Part shown: piece by piece, positions 46,469 to 57,804 of the stretch
Numbering within the stretch: position 1 is the first letter of the stretch
Layout: every line of letters begins with the position of its first letter
Assembly: GCA_964469925.1 (NCBI GenBank)
Contig: CAYXZL010000005.1
Coordinates: 14,798-78,797 of the forward strand
Direction: 5' to 3'
Origin: CAYXZL01 sp964469925
GTDB taxonomy: Bacteria > Patescibacteriota > Gracilibacteria > Absconditabacterales > Absconditicoccaceae
Length of the DNA stretch: 64,000 nt
Made by a program: the position numbers and the translations under genes
Notes under the pieces: generated by a model
What the model was told of the DNA's origin: nothing
Seen by the model: only the letters and a program-made list of their open reading frames with translations
Database searches by the model: none

Positions 46469-49400
46469 TTACGAGGAGAACCACGGGGCAGGTGATTGCT
46501 TTGTGCTTGTGCTCCGCAAGTAGAAGGTAGGAATAGCTGGGTAGAGAATTTGCATGTCACTAGCACTGTGGGCAAAAAATATACTGTCAGGAAAAGAGTC
46601 TTCAATCATCGATCTTTCAAGCTTCCTTGCAGCATAGTAGCGTTTTGCTCATAGAATAGGGTCATCTCACTGATAATGCTTGCGAGCTTGTGCCTCAAGC
46701 TTTGGATGCACACTAAGCGTCGTCCGCTCCCCTTCAGAGATTATAGGAATATCATCGAGAGTAGTGTGATAGTGCTTATAGAGGGAGGAAAGTAATATGT
46801 AGTTGTAACCCTGCTGCTCTATGAGTGTGCCTATGTCAGTGAGGTAGCAATCAAAGTCTGAAAACCCATTAATAAGAGCATGCATGTCAGACAAAATAAA
46901 GGTTGCCTTTACTCATGGAGCATAGTGTTTGCTAATATGAAGGCAGAATTTATGGAAAAAAATAATAGTTGAACGGTCGTGGGTCGTGGCACGGGGGACT
47001 CCTCAGATCCCTCGAAATCAGACCAAGTGGAGTTCTGAGTTATTTTTGAGAGACGTACGGATGAGATCGTAAAGAGCATCTTCTCCAAAGGGATAATCTC
47101 TCATAAACTTTCTGCTACATAAGGAATCAATAAGGCCCTGTATCGGATCTGCAAGAAAGAAGCTTCCATTAAATTTTTTCATGAGTTCTGGATAGTTTCT
47201 TTTCCACATCTGGTATGACTGTTGAGCATCATACTCATTGAGTACGAGGTCTTTTTGCCAAAAAGAAAGGTAGGAGTTAATAGTACGGTCAAGAGCAATA
47301 TGTTGAGGGAAAAGCTCTTGTGCTATACAAACAGCCTCCTGTTTATTGCGGGTAATATGCACGATGGCTTCCTTGATACTGACAACAAAGCTTGTGAGTT
47401 TTGACTGCTGTTGTGAGTCTAAGAGATTGGTAGTGGTGAGGCCAGTATAGAGAAAGTGCTTATTACTATGAGAAAAATTATAGATAATAGATCCTCACAA
47501 AGACTCCAACGTATATGCATCTTCCAGTAAAACAATAGCAATGTCTATTGTGCCACCACTAAGTGCCTGGGAAAGCTGCTTGATATCATTCGATAGTGGC
47601 AATACATCATGTTGTGTAGCGTAGCAAGCAAACGTATGTGTTGTACTGTATTGTTGATAGGATCAAATAGTATAATTCTGGAAATCGGCAATATCGGTGA
47701 TAGATATCGACGGATCAAAGCTAACGGCAACGACTGGGACGCCAGTGACGAGTTGGGCAAAGATGCGTGAATGTATAGGGTTTCACACAGTCATCATACT
47801 AAAGAGCGGGTCAGAGAGACCAATGTCTGCAGAGTTGTTACAAATCGATGCATGTGTGGTGTCATCGCCTTTAGTAGAAATAAATTCTACATCTAAACCA
47901 TGCTGAGAAAATATTCCCCTGCTTTGGGCGTAGTAGAGAGGGAAGTAGAGGGGGATATAGTCAAACTCGGCGACCAAAAAAGAAGTAATAGAAGATTGAT
48001 TAAGGGTCTTGAGGGTATCCTTCACAATAATTCTACTGTCATTTCATACGATCTTGTCATATCCATATCAGGCATAAATAGAGAAATTCCACTGTTCTTC
48101 GATAGTCTCCAGTTTATGTGCTTTGCATATTGCCTTATTGGGTGGGCTAATCATGTTTTTCAGAAATGTTTCTTCCTGTCGGCGATCTCTTTTATAATTA
48201 TATCCTACATCAATTCCTGCACCAGTATGAAAAGGAACTTTATAACGCCAAACAATGTATTCAGGTAAAAATTGTGCTGCCACTTTCCTCAGCAAATATT
48301 TCGTGATAATATTATGTTGGTGTTTATATATTTTGAAGGATCAAGGAAGAGAAAGAGCAAAGTCAACGATAGCACTATCCAAAAAAGGTGACCTGACTTC
48401 GACGGTGTGTCTCATACTCAAGCGGTCTACTCTCAGCAGATGTCCTCTCTCCAGACCATCCGTAAGGACCAATGATCCTTGATTAATAACATCATCTTTC
48501 AGTGCAGAGAACTCGTTATATCAGCCAAAAAGCTCGTCAGCTCCCTCTCAACATAGAACGACACTAATTCAAAGTTGTTGAGCAAGTTTGCTAGCAAAAT
48601 CATTGGAAATAGAGATGCGATTGATAAGGGGTTCATAACTCTCCGTGTAGTAAGCGATAGTAGCTATATCATCAATAGTGGGAATGTGTGAGTTGATAAT
48701 CTGATGTTTATAGCCATATTCTTTACATAAGGTAACCGCATAGTCATAGTCACTTGCACCGGGTTGACCAACAATGAGTGCAGTGACATCAGGATGCAAC
48801 CTATTCGCAATTTCCATCACCAAACTACTATCAACTCCTCCACTCAAAAAAACTCCTATAGGAAGATCGGTACATACTCTTTTCTTAACTGCAGCAACAA
48901 GCAGTCTTGTCAAGGTATTATACGCAGAGTTAAAATCAACCGAGGAATTACTAAGTGAAAATTGCTTATAAGCCACAAACTTTCCTTGAAAATAGTAATG
49001 TCATTTAGGGAAGTTGTGAACTCAATCGACATCTTCAAATTGAACAAGCTGCTTGGCCTCCGATGCAAAGTGGATACTACCATCACGATGATAGCAATAA
49101 TAGAGGGGCTTGACTCACAGCGGGTCTCTTCATGCATAAATACTGTCGCTATTGGCATCATAGACAACAAACGCAAACATTTCACTATCAATATGCTTGA
49201 TCGCATCTGCCCCATATTCTTCGTAGAGATGACAGAGAATTTCCGTATCACAATCGGTAGTAAAGATATGTCATAGTTTTTCTAAGGATTCTCTAAGTTG
49301 AGGATAATTAAAGATTTCACCGTTGTGTATCGCCCAAATAGCTCCATCTTCGTTGTGTAAAGGCTGTCTACCAGTAGTTCTTCACTGGATTGGTAATCTG

Positions 49401-49537
49401 TTTGCTCACAAAGCAACAGTAGGGGAAAGTTTGTATTCAAAAATACTACTACCACGGTGCGTAATCTTACTGAGCGACTTCTCAATGATGGAAGACTTAT
49501 TTTTGATTGGGCCATGAACACACGCTATTCCACACAT
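46469..49537 (-). CDS. Fusion: asparagine synthetase (AsnB) + NMT1/THI5-like domain + unknown C-terminal domain
   Basis: 1022 residues in one frame with no TAA/TAG; I checked the junction codon by codon. Residues 1-230: class II glutamine amidotransferase, MCGIACVHGP with nucleophile Cys2, THRGSS, HNGEIFNYPQLR. Residues 230-490: synthetase domain, FLSGGVDSS (PP-loop, residues 231-238), LCGEGADELFGGYNEF, RSPFLDS. Residues about 515-760: FDYIPLYFPLYYAQSRGIF, HGLDVEFISTKGDD and NNSADIGLSDPLFSM, the signature of NMT1/THI5-like binding domains, but with no signal peptide, so cytoplasmic. Residues about 800-1022: unrecognised (HLVGFRGIGG, YAPGVKATFILSDMHAL, YNYILLSSLYKHYHT, SPAPWF). AsnB domains normally transfer amide nitrogen to Asp or to a carboxyl on a small molecule; the NMT1-like part may bind a pyrimidine-like or other small substrate. 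An upstream ATG at 49705 is in frame. Confidence 0.85.
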
Positions 49538-49729
49538 AGGACAGACTGTATCGAAGCTAAAGAGTGAAATACCAATAATGTCACAACTTTTTAGATTCTC
49601 ATGGTCGCTTTCAAAGAATCACCATCAATAAAAAGATCAAGTGTTATAAAGTTTGGGTGTGGTTACATAATACTCTTGTCTTCCTCCTATGGTAAAACCT
49701 GCCATAAGCTTTAGAGGGAAGAGTATAGT

Positions 49730-50113
49730 TTATAAGAGGCGATTTATCAATTGCTCGTTGAGTAAAGGAATTAGAATTAGGTCAGCAAAAGTGATAAGTA
49801 TTGCGATACGGATAAGAAGTAATGTATGCCACAAGGATTTTCAGTTCTTGATGATCACTTTTCTTCAACTTTTTATGATAGAGAAGGTGCGAAGGTCGAG
49901 GTTTCCCCTTACTTCGCCAACGCAACATTCATTGGGTAGTATGTGTAGTATTGATATGAAGGTGGCCTCATATAGGTGAGAATCACTGTACACCATCAAG
50001 GGTATCATGCAGAATATCGTAACGATTAGAAAGACCATCGATGGTAATAACAATCCAACTATGCCATGCCAGACAGCCAATAGGCCACGCCACATGAGAC
50101 GCGTAGACAGCAA
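49730..50113 (-). CDS. Unknown membrane protein
   Basis: 127 residues from a TTG at 50113; the same frame is open a further 50 bases to overlap the ABC-F gene, with no better start codon. Hydrophobic segments near residues 10-38 (GIVGLLLPSMVFLIVTIF) and 95-118 (LLLIRIAILITFADLILIPL) flank a Cys-containing loop. Two in-frame TGA. No family recognised. It sits between the ABC-F gene and the AsnB fusion, on the same strand. Confidence 0.5.
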
Positions 50114-50159
50114 TAGCGTACATAGCAGATATCCAATAAGATAAAAAATACCAAAAGTA

Positions 50160-51632
50160 CTACGCTCCCACCAACCTTGCTAAGTCAATAGTCTGAAGTT
50201 TCTCTATTTGTCTAACAAATTCTTGGTCGTGACTAACCATAATCAGTGCTCACTCAAAATCATTGAGTCACTGTGCTATGATGGGTAGGTGACGAAAGTT
50301 GATATGATTACTCGGTTCATCCATGATCAAAAGATGCGGTTTCTGCAGAACAAAACGTGCATAACACAAAAGTCATTTTTGTCCTTCGCTTAAGTGAGCA
50401 ATAGTATTTTTCAATAACGATCACGTGAGGAGAAATCAGGCAGCTGCTTTGTAGACCTCTTGATCGGTCAGTTCTTCAGAAACCTCATGGAGTGCATCTC
50501 GGACAACCATATCCATATCCAAAGCATCAAAGTCTTGGCTATAATATCACACAACCACACCATCATGAATCATCGCATCAGCATCGTGTGCATGCACGAG
50601 TCTTTTAAGAAGTGTTGTTTTCCCTATGCCATTAGGTCATTCGAGGATATATCTTTCTTTCTTTTTTATGACAAGATTGAGAGGGAAATGCCCTAGTTGA
50701 TGGTCGGCATTCATGAGTGAGACAGTGTTGATGCTAACAATAGGTCCTATGTAATTGTCGAATGCAATACGAAACTTTTTAATCGTCTGATCATCTCTTC
50801 TCACCTCCACGATTTCTTCTTCAGCTTCCTCTACTTGTGCTCTCATTTTTTTGGCGAGTTTACGCATCTTACCTCATTTTTGAGAGAACTGGTTTATTTT
50901 CTCTTTTGCATCTTGAATCTGCTTTTCAGCACGTGCGTTTTGTTTTTCCTCTTTTTCTACTTGAGCAAGAATCTGGTCTTGCACTGCATAATAGTCTCAC
51001 CGAAATTGCTCGACCTTATGTTTCATAATATTTAAGTACAACACCCCATCGGTAAACATGTTGAGGAAGTCTGCGTCATGCGATATGACCACAACTGTTT
51101 TTTCGTACATTAAAAGAAAACTAATCAGATCGCCAATCCCGTTTTTGTCTAAATTATTGGTTGGTTCGTCCATCAACAAGATATCGGGTTTTTGAATCAA
51201 AGCATAGCCAAGGAGTAACCTTGCTTGTTGACCTCAGGAAAAATCCTTAAGCTGTTTGTCCAAGGGAGCAGAAAAGTTCATCTCAGTGAGTACATCGATA
51301 ATCTTTTTGTCAAAAGCATAGTCTTTTTCGTCGAGTGTTTCCTCGTATCGTTCTCTGACAGTGAGTTCCATTTTTTCTCTTGGTATTACTTGCCTGGCGA
51401 TAGCAACCTTGATGCCCGGTCAAATATTGATTTTTCCTCATTGCAGTTTGAGTTCCCCCATGATCAGCTTGAAAATGGTTGATTTACCAGCACCATTTTG
51501 TCCCATAATAGTAATTTTGGTGTTTTCACGGATACTGAAACTTGTTTCATCGAGTATAACCTTTTTGCCATCATCGTAAGCAAAACTAGCGTCATCAAAA
51601 CGGAGTATAACCTTATTGTCACTTGCTGTCAT
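50160..51632 (-). CDS. ABC-F family ATPase
   Basis: 490 residues with two ABC domains in one chain and no membrane segments. Domain 1: GQNGAGKST, signature DFSGGQQARLLLG, Walker B ILLMDEPTNNLD. A charged linker (KEEKQNARAEKQIQDAKEKI) separates it from domain 2: EGPNGIGKTT, HLSEGQKGLL, LLIMDEPSNH. ABC-F proteins act on the ribosome in translation or antibiotic protection. Many motif glycines are TGA. It lies 77 bases downstream of the phosphatase-HIT gene. Confidence 0.93.
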
Positions 51633-51709
51633 ACAAAAAAATAGGAAAAGTAAAGTGTTGGTAAAAAGCACTATAGGAATATCGCTATCGATTGCCACAA
51701 ATTCGTCAG

Positions 51710-52627
51710 TTACGGAATCGATTGTAACTGTTGGATAAACACCTGGTTAAGTTTGACAAATTCATCAATAGATAAGTCCCTTTCTTTTCGCGATTCAAGA
51801 ATAATATCGTCTGAATCATCCCTGGGGATGATATGAAAATGGCTATGAAAAATATACTGTCCAGCAGCGGATCCGTTGTTAAGCAAAATGTTGTAGCCAC
51901 CGTGCCAGTGATTGATAACAGCACCAAGATGTTGAACGCTGAGAATCAATTCTTGCAAAATATTGGGCGGGATCTGAGCGATATCTACATAACGTTTTTT
52001 TGGTATCACTAACACATGACCGTTTTCTTTATCAGGGATGGAGATGGACATAAAAGCCATAGTGTTGTCTGTTTCATAAAGGCTAATAAAGGGGTAGCCT
52101 CATCTGTGAGTAAGACGTCAATTGACAAAGTCTTCAAACAAGTAGAATCTTTCATTTGCACTCTGAAATACATGAGCAACATGATCAACAATGTATGACA
52201 CAGTATCTGTTATTTTATGAGTAACGGCCTCAAGATTATGCTGATAGTCAGGAACATCATCCTCAATATCAGTAACGGAGATGTTTTCGCCTATTGCCAG
52301 TTCGTTGAACAAAAGAACAGGATGATGACCAAATTGTGAGATAATAAATTCGCGGTGGTTCTCTGCCATCGCCACAATCACATCATATTCATAGAGCATT
52401 TCTTTAGTGAGTTTGCGTTGCTGATGTGATCTGGCATCTATGCCTTCGGAGGCAAGGCTAGTAATAGTAGCTGGGTTGATTGCTTGTGGCATCGCTTCAA
52501 TACCAGCAGAGGCTACCTTCCGACCTTGTATGGAGTTTTGTTCCAAATATTGCTTCAAGGCATATTCAGCACTCATGCTTCTGAAAATATTGCCCGTACA
52601 GACAAAAAGAATTGATTTTTGTGTCAT
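51710..52627 (-). CDS. Fusion: low-molecular-weight protein phosphatase + HIT domain
   Basis: 305 residues in one frame. Residues 1-160: LMW phosphatase, ILFVCTGNIFRSMSAEYAL with catalytic Cys10 and Arg16 (C-x5-R-S), ASAGIEAMPQ, and an acidic loop DIEDDVPDY for the general acid. Residues about 165-305: HIT domain, LYETDNTMAFMSISIPDKEN, HVLVIPKKRY, and triad HSHFHI with His261, 263, 265. The junction FEDFVN-TGA-RLTH is contiguous only with TGA=Gly; in the standard code it looks like two genes. Possible role: dephosphorylation plus nucleotidyl hydrolysis on one substrate. That is inference. Confidence 0.88.
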
Positions 52628-52721
52628 AGCAACAGTAATTACTGAAAAAGTACAAGCTAAAGTATAACGATGAAAGTCTATGGGGCAAATCACAAAAAGA
52701 CTATGATCTGTGAGATGCTAT

Positions 52722-54464
52722 TTAAAATCAGCTCTGTAAGTCCAGCATTTTTTTATACTTCCCCTTTTTTCTTACCAGCTGTTCGTGTGTTCCATCTTCG
52801 ATGATATTCCCTTGTTCAAACAACAGTATTCTGTCTGCGGTCTTCACGGTCTGAAGTCTATGGGCTACGACGATCACTGTTTTGCCAACAAAAAGATTGT
52901 TTAAGGCCATGGTAATTTGCTCCTCATTGAAACTATCTAAAGCAGAAGTAGGTTCGTCCAAGAGGATGATGTTTGGATTCTTGAGCATAATCTTGGCAAT
53001 CGCAAGTCTTTGTTTTTGTCATCAACTCAAACGAATTCACCTTTCACCAATTTCAGTTGACAGTCATTGTTCAAACTCTCGGATAAAGTCGCATTTTGCC
53101 ATAGAAATAACTGTTTTAAGAGAGTCGATCTCTGGATCATGATCAAGAGCGTACACGAGGTTTTCATAAATTGTCCCATCAAAAACAGATGGGTCCTGAG
53201 TGAGGTAGCCTATATGTTTATAGTAATCCACAAGTTTGATATTAGATAGTTTTTGTCCATCTATGATAATGTATCATTGACTAGGTCTAAGGTAGCCAGC
53301 CAGGATCTTGATTAGAGTAGTCTTTCATCCTCATGATTCACCAACAAAGGCAGTTTTGCTTCATCAAGCGATGTGCAGATCAAGATTTTTGAATACGGGT
53401 GTTTTGCCATAGGAAAATGAAACATTCTGTATTACAAAGTCTCAGTGCTTGAAAGAAAAAGTTTTTCAACGAGTAAGTCATGGGTTCTTAGGGGCATTGT
53501 CGAAAACGTCCCAAAGCTTCTCCACTGCATTGATGTCTTTACTGATGTTTTTATAAGCAGTAATGAATTTGGACATCACTTCGTCAATAATAAGCATAAA
53601 TCACAGCATCGATCAAAAGGCTCATATTCAGAGAGAGCCGCGTAAGTATAGAACAGACCCACCAATACACGTTCATATTCTAAAAATAGTGACCAATATC
53701 CTGGGTACATTAAACATGCGAGAAAGAGGGATTGCTTGCTTTAAGGTTCGAGAAGCAGCTTCATCGATGTGTGATCCGGTCTTTTCAACTTCAGACAAAA
53801 TTTTGTTGTTTTGGATGATATCAATTCTTGACATGATAAACTTGACCATAGCACGCGAATAGTCGTTTAGAGCATCAAGCCTTTTGTTTCTATAGATCTT
53901 TGAAGGGCGATCTAAATAAAGAGAAATAGTAATAATGCAGACAAAAAGAACTGCATATCAGATAACAAACTGCCAACCTATCTGGAAAGAAAAATATATT
54001 CATGATATAAATGCGATAATAAGTCATACACCATACCCGATTCAGTCATTGAGCAAGGAAGTCCACTTTTCAAATCAGGTAATAATAATCGAGATAAGTT
54101 TTCCTGTGCCTATCATATCGAGATAATTTCCATCAAGTTGCACATACATGCGAAGGTACTTATCTTGGATATGTCTCATTTGTTGATAAAATGTTTCTGC
54201 TCGTCACCGCGTCTTAATAAGTTCCAATATGATATGAATCAAGATCAGAACAGCCAAATAGCTTGCGATAGTCCGCACTATGGTGTCATGGTTCTTTGAT
54301 TCAAGGGCAGATCATAAAATACCAATATAAAGAGCATTAACTGTTCATTGACTATAAATCACCACCTGCCAGAGAATAGCTCTCACTGTAGCAGCCTTCA
54401 TAGACATGGCTGGCTCAAAAAACCTCCTAACAAAGGATCGGTTCAATTCTGTATGATCTTTCAT
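52722..54464 (-). CDS. ABC exporter, fused membrane and ATPase domains
   Basis: 580 residues. N-terminal six-helix ABC transporter domain (GYAVLFVCIITISLYL; GGSVLYLRGSLGIGAFGSML) and C-terminal ATPase with Walker A GESGGGKTT, where three of the glycines are TGA, Q-loop GYLTQDPSVFDGT, signature RLSGGQKQRLAIAK, Walker B NIILLDEPTSALD and switch His in VVAHRL. MsbA/multidrug-type half transporter acting as a homodimer. The last codons are LQS, a TGA Gly, Phe, then TAA at 52722-52724. Confidence 0.95.
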
Positions 54465-54497
54465 ATGGTGTACGAAGTTAAAGACACTGTGTTAATG

Positions 54498-54806
54498 CTA
54501 GATCAAGTCCAATACAACCAAAGCATCACTTCATGCACTGATCTGTAATTGCTCACGAGCTTCAAGCTTTATCGGCAAAAGATAGCAACCTAATTTTTTG
54601 TCTGGGAAGATACTTGTTGTCCAGCTATAAAATCAAATTCTAGCCTTTACTTTCACCGATCATCGTCCCTTTCTCGGCTGGTTTTTGGTGGCTTCAGCAA
54701 TGGCATCAGAAACTGCCTTTTCTACAGTCACAAAGTGCCAAGAAGCAGGCGACCTGCCGTTGCTCCATAGCCAAATACGTGCCTTGAAAGAAAATTCTTG
54801 AGACAT
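54498..54806 (-). CDS. DUF1905 domain protein
   Basis: 102 residues. Starts FSFKARIWLWSNGRSPASWHFVTV, continues with the conserved G-(W)-G-SVKVKARIGFYSWTTSIFPD and YLLPIKLEAREQLQI. In the family block GWGSV, the Trp is CGA (54663-54665) and the next Gly is TGA (54660-54662), so two recoded codons stand side by side at conserved sites. The function of DUF1905 is unknown. It lies ten bases after the threonine aldolase gene and 33 before the ABC exporter start. Confidence 0.88.
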
Positions 54807-54815
54807 AGTAGCGGT

Positions 54816-55850
54816 TTATAGTAAAGTTTGTCCTACATCATCCAAAAACTGATCAACAGCAGACTCCTCCGTAGCCCAAGAGGTTACCAGTCTGATTGCA
54901 GAATTATTTTCATCTACTGCATGCCACACATAGAAACCATACTTTTTTTCTAATTGAGTTATGAGATTATTCGGGAGAATAGGGAATATTTGGTTTGATG
55001 CTGGAGGTGTGAGAAATCAATAGCCACGGTCCTGTAATCCATGAGCAAGTTTTGACGCCATGACATTTGCATGCTTACCCAAATCCCAAAACAGTCCATC
55101 ACGAAAAAGCTCAAGAAACTGTATCCCTAAGACTCTTCCTTTAGCCAACAGTGCTCATTTCTGCTTCAAATGAAACCTAAAGTTCTCTTGTAAAGAGGGA
55201 GTGTTGATGACTATAGCCTCTCCCAATAAAGCACCGTTTTTTGTTCCACCAATATAAAACACATCGACAAGCTGTGATATATCTTCTAAGTTCAAATCAT
55301 TGTCAGGAGATGTAAGGGCAGAACCCAAACGAGCACCATCCAAATAGAGAAATAGCTTGTGATTAGCACAAAAATCAGAAAGAGAGCTCAACTCTTGTTT
55401 GTTATAGACGCTTCACGTTTCTGTAGAGTTTGAAACAAAGACAAGTTTTGGCTTTACCATATGCTCATCGGTATGTACAGCAAGAACACTCTCAATATCA
55501 ATGGGCCTCAGTTTACCATCATGAGAAGATACGGTGTGAATTTTATGTCCAGTAGCTTCGATAGCTCAGGCCTCGTGGACAGCGATGTGTCAAGCCTCTG
55601 CCGCAATCACTGATTCATAGGGTCTGAGCAGAGAAGATATGACGATCAGATTAGCTTGCGTCCCTCAAGAGACAAAATGTACATCAGATTTAGGATTGGC
55701 GATAATAGTACGAATAGCGTCAGCCGCCTCTTTGCAATAGTGATCTTCGCCATATCAAGCTTCTTGCACTAGGTTACAGTCTATCAAAGCTTGTAAGATG
55801 CGTGGATGAGCACCTTCACTATAATCATTTCTAAAACTATAGGTGGTCAT
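54816..55850 (-). CDS. ltaE: Low-specificity threonine aldolase (beta-eliminating lyase family)
   Basis: 344 residues. PLP enzyme splitting threonine to glycine and acetaldehyde. Starts with FRNDYSEGAHPRILQALIDC; HFVSGGTQANLIVI binds the cofactor phosphate; HEAGAIEATGHK, LFLYLDGARLGSAL and FYIGGTKNGALLGEA with the PLP lysine follow in the usual order. A family relative could be a phenylserine aldolase or alanine racemase-like member. Glycine and acetaldehyde metabolism would matter to a cell that uses two kinds of Gly codon, but no link is implied. Confidence 0.92.
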
Positions 55851-55899
55851 TGAGTATAGCTAACTAGTTAATAAAAAGGTGAAGTATAAACTTCTAAAG

Positions 55900-56265
55900 T
55901 TAGTCGCCCTTATTGTCATCGAGCTTGGCAAGCGCTTCTCTCATTCTAAAGGTGACAATTGCCTTGATGAGATCGACAGGGAGCTCTTGGCCTAATGGAA
56001 ATTGTATAGCTCCTTTAGATGTTTTGTATCCACTGAGTTGGTCTGCGAAAGCAGTAATAACAGAAGGTGTAGGATAAAATCAGATATGATTTTTGTATCA
56101 AGCAAAATGAAGTAAGTTGCCATGCCATATAAACGTTGGGATACCATAACGAATATCCTCTTGAGCCTCGATAGCAAGATCGCGTACGATCTTTCTGATT
56201 GTTTCCAATTTTTTTTGTGCTTCAGGAGGTAACTGTGAGATATATCTATCAACACTTTGAGTCAT
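55900..56265 (-). CDS. DUF1801 family protein (second copy)
   Basis: 121 residues. VDRYISQLPPEAQKKLETIR and DIRYGIPTF, then HIGFYPTPSVI, LSGYKTSKGAIQFPLGQELP and IKAIVTFR are the typical blocks of the YdhG-like DUF1801 group. TGA encodes Gly in HFAGYKNHIGFY. It is better conserved than the copy at 29490. Confidence 0.92.
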
Positions 56266-56298
56266 GTCCAAGAAAGATTAAGTAGATAGAAAAAGGAG

Positions 56299-56727
56299 TT
56301 ACTGTTGCTCTACATATCTTTTGAAGTTATTGAGAATGGCCTGCCATCAATGTTTTTGTAACTCAACAGAATTGATGTTTTCAATAGCAAAAGTTTCACG
56401 TATATGGGTTCCCTCAGGCTGCTGACTAAATCGGACCGAAACCTGCCTGCCTCATACAAGTGTATAATCAATCTGAGAGTTTTCTATGAGACGAGTATAG
56501 TTGCCTTGAAAATCAAAGCTTGCACTACTATCTTTCGCAGCCATAGTATAACAAAATGTTCCACCTACTCTGAGGTCGTTCTCAGCATGTGTAGTATGTC
56601 GTTCATCAGAAGCAGCGTTCCATTGCGTGACATGATGAGGGTCAGTTCGGTAGTGCCATACACTCTCTACGGGGGCAGTTACATCAACTTCCACAGTGAT
56701 GGTTTGAGGATCAAGAGTTTGTTCCAT
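56299..56727 (-). CDS. AHSA1/SRPBCC-type ligand-binding protein
   Basis: 142 residues. ITVEVDVTAPVESVWHYRTDPHHVTQWN, then RVGGTFCYTMAAKDSSASFDF and RETFAIENINS. Helix-grip fold with a hydrophobic pocket; members bind lipids or small ligands or act as Hsp90 cofactor-like proteins. It is co-directional with the DUF1801 gene, 34 bases upstream. One TGA Gly. Confidence 0.88.
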
Positions 56728-56845
56728 AGGGCTGTGTTTAAATAAAGTCCACTTAACAAACAGTATACAATGATAGTGATTATATTCAAATCGTTTTGAG
56801 AAATACGCAATAATGAAACATCAACGCTAGGACAGTGTGTGGTAG

Positions 56846-57655
56846 CTATCTAACTTCCGTATAGTTTTTTGGCAAGGGGGGATTGTGAGAGTCGTTGCTT
56901 TCCCCCTCAGCCTGTGGGATTACGAGGAACGATTTCGATTTTCTATTGTAAGATTTTATTTCTTTCACCCTTAAGTGAGGATTACAATTCAAGAATTCAT
57001 GAAAAGCTTTGTACTCACCCATGTCTTTAATATCTAAATTATTGAGCTTCCAATCATCCAAGCAAATAATTGTTGGGTTTTTCAGTAATGGAGCAAGAAA
57101 ATCCAAAACAGACTTAGAAGAGCTATAAGTGTCACAGTCAATGAAAGCTATGCCTATATTAGTAATGGCGTGTTCTTCAGCTGTTTTGTTGACGAGAGTT
57201 TGTTGGTATCGACCTTTAACTCGAGTTATTTGGTCGGGATTAATACCGCGACTCATCATGCAATGTCTCATCTGATCAAAAGAGCAGGCGTAAAATCACT
57301 TTTTCCGTACACCATTATCTTCGTGTTCTGACTCTGAGGGCAACCCCTCAAAGGCATCAAATCAAAAAAAAGTAATGGATCATAAATTCAAGCCTTGAGC
57401 AGCTTTGTAGGCACTAGAGATCGATGAACCGTTAAAAACACCAAACTCAAGATACACTCAGACATCTTCGCCTTTTAAGCTCTTAAGTAGTTGAAAACTG
57501 TCTTTAAAAAAAACTTCAAGCTCTTGTGGCGGAACAAGGTTAATTGAACAAATATCATCAATAGTTTCATTAGTCCATGGAGAACGAGGGACTGGCACAA
57601 ATGTTCTATAAATTTTCTTGAGTAAGATATGGAACCATGTGTATTTAAAGACCAT
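56846..57655 (-). CDS. TylF/macrocin O-methyltransferase-like protein
   Basis: 269 residues. A Rossmann-type methyltransferase: VYLEFGVFNGSSISSAYK (AdoMet site, LEFGVxxG), FFGFDAFEGLP, then IGIAFIDCDTYSSSKSVLDFL with Asp residues typical of the metal-dependent TylF family, and DDWKLNN. It methylates a sugar hydroxyl or similar acceptor; substrate unknown. TGA encodes the G before VYLEFG and the G of FFGFD. It is divergent from the SMC-like gene. Confidence 0.82.
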
Positions 57656-57804
57656 GTCAGATGAAGCAAAGCGCTAATAAAAATTATAATGAAAACGATA
57701 CATCGATAACTATCAAGGCAAATAAGACAAGTCATTGTTTTCTATCAACAAAAAATTACCACTACAACATCAAATTTATACATAAAACATAAAATCACAG
57801 CTTC

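Noticed and set aside
47545..47760. Open frame overlapping the middle of the AsnB fusion
   Set aside because: Wrong frame. The fusion frame reads through this stretch with domain-like sequence.
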